From Paracoccus marinus (GTDB taxonomy: Bacteria; Pseudomonadota; Alphaproteobacteria; Rhodobacterales; Rhodobacteraceae), in contig NZ_VJYZ01000033.1 in NCBI RefSeq assembly GCF_007018965.1, forward strand, positions 124,001 through 188,000: a DNA stretch of 64,000 nt. Reading direction: 5' to 3'. Each line of letters starts with the position of its first letter. The stretch's first letter is position 1. The notes beneath the pieces are model-generated. The model did no database searches and was not told where the DNA came from. It saw only the letters and a list, made by a program, of their open reading frames with translations. This document shows, piece by piece, positions 60,524 to 64,000 of the stretch. Made by a program: the position numbers and the translations under genes.

Positions 60524-62064
60524 CCGCCCGCAGGCAGCCCGTCCCGGAACGCGGCGGCGGCGGCGCGGATCGCCGACTGCTCGGCCGGGTCGAACCGTTC
60601 CCAGTTCCGCAGGATCGGCAGCATCCGGTTGTTCCCGCGCCAGCGATCCGCGTGCCGGGCGACGAAGTCCCAGTAAAGCGCGTTCCACGGGCAGGCGCCG
60701 TCGCCCAGCCGCTTCTTCGGATCGTACGGGCAGGCGCCGCAATAGTCCGACATCCGGTTCACATAGGCGGCGCTCGCCGCATAGGGCTTGGTCGCCATCA
60801 GCCCGCCATCGGCATGCTGGCTCATCCCCAGCGTGTTGGGCAGTTCCACCCACTCGTAGGCATCGACATAGACAGCCAGATACCATTCGTGCACCTGCCG
60901 CGGATCGACCCCCATCAGCATCGCGAAGGTGCCGGTGATCATCAGCCGCTGGATATGGTGGGCGTGGCCGATGTCGAGCGTCTGGCCCACGACCTCGGCC
61001 AGGCAGGCCATGTCCGTCTCGCCGGTCCAGTAGAGGTCGGGCAGGTCGGCGGTTGCATCCAGCGCATTCCGGTCCACGTAACCCGGCATCTCGCGCCAGT
61101 AGATCCCACGCACGTATTCGCGCCAGCCGATGATCTGGCGGATGAACCCCTCGACCGAGTTCAGCGGCGCGCGCCCCTCGCGCCACTCGGCCTCGGCCCG
61201 GCGGCACAGGTCCAGCGGGTCCAGCAGGCCGAGGTTGAGATAGGGCGACAGCAGCGAATGATAAAGATGCGGCTGGCCCAGCAGCATCGCGTCCTGAAAG
61301 CGGCCGAAGTCGGGCAGGGCGTTGGCGATGAACCAGTCGCGCGCGGCCTCCGCACCCGCTCTCGTGACGTGCCAGCGGAACTGGTCCAGCCGCCCCACAT
61401 GGCCCGCGAAACGGGCGCGGACGAGGGCGATCACCTCATCCGTCACCTCGTCCGGTTCCGCATCCGGGGCCTGCGGCAGGAACAGGTCAGGCTTTGCCGG
61501 CGCGCGGTTCTCGGCGTCGAAGTTCCAGCGGTCGCCTGCGGGCTGGTCGCCGTCCATTAGCAGGCCGGTCTTGCGCCGGACCATGCGGTAGAAATGCTCC
61601 ATGATGAAGCTGCGGCGGCCCGAGGCCCATGCCTCGAACTCCTCGCGCGAGACGATGAAGCGGTCGTCGGCGAGCAGGTCCACCGGCACGCCAAGGGTCG
61701 CGGGCCAGTCCTGCATCTGGTCCCACAGCCGCCATTCGCCCGGCTCGGTCACGGCGACGCTTTCCGCGCCGGTGTCGCGCAGCGCGTCGGCCACGGCGGC
61801 GCGCAGGTCGGGCGCGGCGTCGGGGTCGTCGATGCGGCGATAGGCGACGCGCCAGCCCGCCGCCCGCAGTTCGGCGGCAAAGTGGCGCATCGCGGAAAAG
61901 ACCAGCACCAGCTTTTGCTTGTGGTGGTCGGCGTAGCCCGCCTCGGCCGCGACCTCGGCCATCAGGACCGTGTCGCGGGCGGGGTCGGCGTGGCGCAGGG
62001 ACGATATCCCCGGCGACAGCTGGTCGCCGAGGATCAGGATCAGGCGCGGCTTATCCGCGGGCAT
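60484..62064 (-). CDS. Iron-sulfur (6-4)-type photolyase/cryptochrome (FeS-BCP)
   Basis: 526 residues of the photolyase-related protein group containing Agrobacterium PhrB and Rhodobacter CryB. N-terminal LILILGDQLSPGISSLRHAD, then SFIMEHFYRMVRRKTGLLMD. The late cysteines in MSDYCGACPYDPKKRLGDGA followed by CPWNALYWDF, with another Cys earlier, bind the 4Fe-4S cluster. Repairs (6-4) photoproducts or acts as a light sensor. The ATG lies in the last codons of crtI (14-base overlap), so it is co-transcribed with carotenoid genes. Confidence 0.92.
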   Translation of the reverse strand: MPADKPRLILILGDQLSPGISSLRHADPARDTVLMAEVAAEAGYADHHKQKLVLVFSAMRHFAAELRAAGWRVAYRRIDDPDAAPDLRAAVADALRDTGAESVAVTEPGEWRLWDQMQDWPATLGVPVDLLADDRFIVSREEFEAWASGRRSFIMEHFYRMVRRKTGLLMDGDQPAGDRWNFDAENRAPAKPDLFLPQAPDAEPDEVTDEVIALVRARFAGHVGRLDQFRWHVTRAGAEAARDWFIANALPDFGRFQDAMLLGQPHLYHSLLSPYLNLGLLDPLDLCRRAEAEWREGRAPLNSVEGFIRQIIGWREYVRGIYWREMPGYVDRNALDATADLPDLYWTGETDMACLAEVVGQTLDIGHAHHIQRLMITGTFAMLMGVDPRQVHEWYLAVYVDAYEWVELPNTLGMSQHADGGLMATKPYAASAAYVNRMSDYCGACPYDPKKRLGDGACPWNALYWDFVARHADRWRGNNRMLPILRNWERFDPAEQSAIRAAAAAFRDGLPAGGYSSASESASTSG

Positions 62065-63550
62065 CGGCGAGCATCAGCCCGGCGGTGGCCTTGGCCGACC
62101 CCACGACGCCGGGGATACCCGCGCCGGGATGCGTCCCCGCGCCGACGATGAACACGTTGCGGATGCGGTCGTCGCGGTTGTGGGGGCGGAACCAGGCCGA
62201 TTGCGTCAGGATCGGCTCGACCGAAAAGGCGCTGCCGTGGTGCGCGTTCAGTTCGGACGCGAAGTCCGAAGGCGTGAACACGAACCGCGTGGTGAGCGAC
62301 CGGCGCAGGCCGGGGATCAGCCGTTCCTCCAAGGTGGCGAGGATGCGGTCGGCGTATTCCTCGCCCTTCGCGGCCCAGTCCACGTCGGCGCGGCCGAGAT
62401 GGGGGACGGGGGCCAGCACGTAGTGCGTCGACTGGCCCGGCGGGGCCATGGACGGGTCGGTCACGCAGGGCGAATGCAGGTACAGCGAATAGTCCAGCGG
62501 CAGCGCGGGGCCGCCGAAGATTTCGGTCACCAGCTCGCGGTAGCGCGGGCCGAACACGACCATGTGGTGCGCGAGCCCTTCTGGCAGATGGTCCAGCCCG
62601 AAATGGCAGACGAAGAGCGACATCGACCAGCGCTTGCGCCCAAGGCTGCGCGCCATCGACTTGCCGCGCGGCGTTCCGCCCAGCAGGTCGCGGTAGTGGT
62701 GCATCACGTCGGCGTTCGACGCCACCTGCGCGCAGCCGATCCGCCGCCCGTCCGCCAGCGTGACGCCGGTGGCGCGCGCGCCCTCGACCTCGATCCGCGC
62801 GACGCGGGCGTTCAGTTCCAGATGCCCGCCGAGGCGCTGGAAGTGCCGCGCCATGCCCGCGACCAGCGCGTTGGTGCCGCCCTTGGCGAACCAAACGCCG
62901 CCCTTTCGTTCCAGCGCGTGGATCAGCAGGTAGATCGAGCTGGTGGTGAACGGATTGCCGCCGACCAGCAGCGAATGAAAGCTGAACGCCTGCCGCAGCC
63001 GGGGGTCCTTGATGAACCGCGAGACGACCGAATAGACGGACCGGTACGCCTGCAGCCGGACCAGCTGAGGCGCGACCCGCATCATGTCGGAAAACGACTG
63101 GAACGGCACGGTGCCGAGCTTGTCGTAGCCTTCGGCCATCACCTCGCGCGAGTAGGCGAGGAAGCGGCGGTAGCCTTCGACATCCGGCGGGTTGATCGCG
63201 TGGATCGCGGCCTCGATCCGGGCCTGGTCGTCGGCGTATTCGAATGTCGAGCCGTCCGGGAAGACGAGGCGGTAGAACGGCTCGACCGGAACCAGCGTCA
63301 CGTCGTCGCCGATCCGGTGGCGGCTCAGGCTCCACAGCTCGGCCAGCGCGGCAGGGTCGGTGATGACGGTCGGGCCCGCGTCGAAGACATGGCCGCGCTC
63401 GTGCCAGACATAGGCCCGCCCGCCGGGCTTGTCGCGCGCCTCGACCAGCACCACGCGGCGGCCCGCCGCCTGAAGGCGGATCGCGAGCGCAAGGCCGCCG
63501 AGGCCCGCGCCGATCACCACGGCGTCGCAAGTCTGGGGCAGGGATGTCAT
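62051..63550 (-). CDS. crtI: Phytoene desaturase CrtI
   Basis: 499 residues from the ATG at 63550 (ATGA overlap with crtY). FAD site VVIGAGLGGLALAIRLQAAG at the N-terminus, RDKPGGRAYVW, and the C-terminal signature NVFIVGAGTHPGAGIPGVVG. Converts phytoene to lycopene in four desaturations. Full length. Confidence 0.96.
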   Translation of the reverse strand: MTSLPQTCDAVVIGAGLGGLALAIRLQAAGRRVVLVEARDKPGGRAYVWHERGHVFDAGPTVITDPAALAELWSLSRHRIGDDVTLVPVEPFYRLVFPDGSTFEYADDQARIEAAIHAINPPDVEGYRRFLAYSREVMAEGYDKLGTVPFQSFSDMMRVAPQLVRLQAYRSVYSVVSRFIKDPRLRQAFSFHSLLVGGNPFTTSSIYLLIHALERKGGVWFAKGGTNALVAGMARHFQRLGGHLELNARVARIEVEGARATGVTLADGRRIGCAQVASNADVMHHYRDLLGGTPRGKSMARSLGRKRWSMSLFVCHFGLDHLPEGLAHHMVVFGPRYRELVTEIFGGPALPLDYSLYLHSPCVTDPSMAPPGQSTHYVLAPVPHLGRADVDWAAKGEEYADRILATLEERLIPGLRRSLTTRFVFTPSDFASELNAHHGSAFSVEPILTQSAWFRPHNRDDRIRNVFIVGAGTHPGAGIPGVVGSAKATAGLMLADARG

Positions 63551-64000
63551 GTCGTGCGCTTTCGTCTGAGGTCGTCGATCAGCGGGCCTTCGCGCAGGCA
63601 GGGCAGCGCATCGCGGACCGGGATCGGGGGGCGGCCGATCAGGATGCGGGCCTGGTCGGCGCGGGTCAGGTCGCCCGCGTAGAACCGCTCGATCAGCGGC
63701 TCGGGCAGGCGGTAGAACCGTTCCAGCACCTTGCGCCGCGCGGCCGGCGCCGCGCCCATGAACAGCATCCGGCTGAGCAGGCGCAGGAACCCCTGCCGCG
63801 CGGCGGTGTCCAGCGCAAAGCGGCGCATCGCCGCCATGACGCCGGCGGTCGAGGCGGGGGCGTCCAGCAGCGCCGCGGCGATCGTGTCGGCCGCGCGCGC
63901 GGCCAGCGGCAGCGAGTAGCCCGTGACGGGGTGGAACAGGCCCGCGCGCATCCCCGCCGGGACCGGGCCGCCGGCCGCGTCGTTCCACAGCGCTTCGGCG
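63547..64000 (-). CDS. crtY: Lycopene beta-cyclase CrtY (5' end cut by window edge)
   Basis: The last 150 or so residues are visible, open to the window edge. They carry the CrtY C-terminal hallmarks MRAGLFHPVTGYSLPLAARA, FLRLLSRMLFMGAAP and LIERFYAGDLTRADQARILI, close to Paracoccus CrtY. The enzyme forms the beta-rings of beta-carotene. It overlaps crtI by ATGA. Confidence 0.93.
   Translation of the reverse strand, partial: AEALWNDAAGGPVPAGMRAGLFHPVTGYSLPLAARAADTIAAALLDAPASTAGVMAAMRRFALDTAARQGFLRLLSRMLFMGAAPAARRKVLERFYRLPEPLIERFYAGDLTRADQARILIGRPPIPVRDALPCLREGPLIDDLRRKRTT

Overview
The window is about 70% GC and reads as a chromosome or large-replicon segment of an alphaproteobacterium, most likely a Paracoccus-like Rhodobacterales. 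The pointers are a crtW/crtZ/crtB/crtI/crtY carotenoid set whose proteins resemble those of astaxanthin-making Paracoccus, a split C-P lyase locus, and the codon usage. No rRNA, tRNA, CRISPR array or insertion sequence was seen.

Region 1 (1-16480, nearly all on the minus strand) is a type III secretion system of Ysc-like gene order. One block runs sctE-sctF?-sctD-sctX-sctY-sctV (3816 down to the window edge). A second runs from a secretin-like gene through two TPR chaperones, a small glycine-rich protein, sctI-J-K-L-N-O-Q-R-S-T to sctU (16480 down to 5230). Many genes are joined by ATGA/GTGA overlaps, so translation is probably coupled. Between the blocks, on the plus strand, lies a glycine-rich protein with a WGDPHF motif, a likely secreted product. 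Oddities: SctU lacks the NPTH autocleavage motif; the secretin gene has only N0/N1-like domains and a repeat tail; sctQ has a good internal start; sctK appears frameshifted in a C9 run; no sctP ruler, translocator or complete secretin is visible.

Region 2 (16820-21780, plus strand) has a periplasmic protein of unknown role, then a 1062-residue protein ending in a DNA/RNA non-specific endonuclease-like domain, then a SUKH/SMI1-KNR4-type immunity protein and a fragment of a second immunity gene. A polymorphic toxin-immunity module directly beside a type III apparatus is the most unusual feature of the window.

Region 3 (21828-36239) is a phosphonate uptake and C-P lyase locus: phnG-H-I-(HAD hydrolase)-J-K-L-N-M on the minus strand, divergent from the GntR regulator phnF, then phnC-D-E-E2, a hexapeptide acetyltransferase and an OafA-type acyltransferase.

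Region 4 (36417-56303) is a glycan locus: UDP-glucose dehydrogenase, UDP-glucuronate decarboxylase-like and two other epimerases, five glycosyltransferases, a phosphatase-family protein, a methyltransferase, a GH39-like protein that looks circularly permuted, inositol-phosphate synthase, two oxidoreductases, a pyruvyl transferase and an FrhB-like protein. No flippase, polymerase or ABC exporter is present.

Region 5 (56745-64000) is a light-stress island: crtW-crtZ-crtB, a class I photolyase, an iron-sulfur (6-4)-type photolyase, crtI and the 3' part of crtY.
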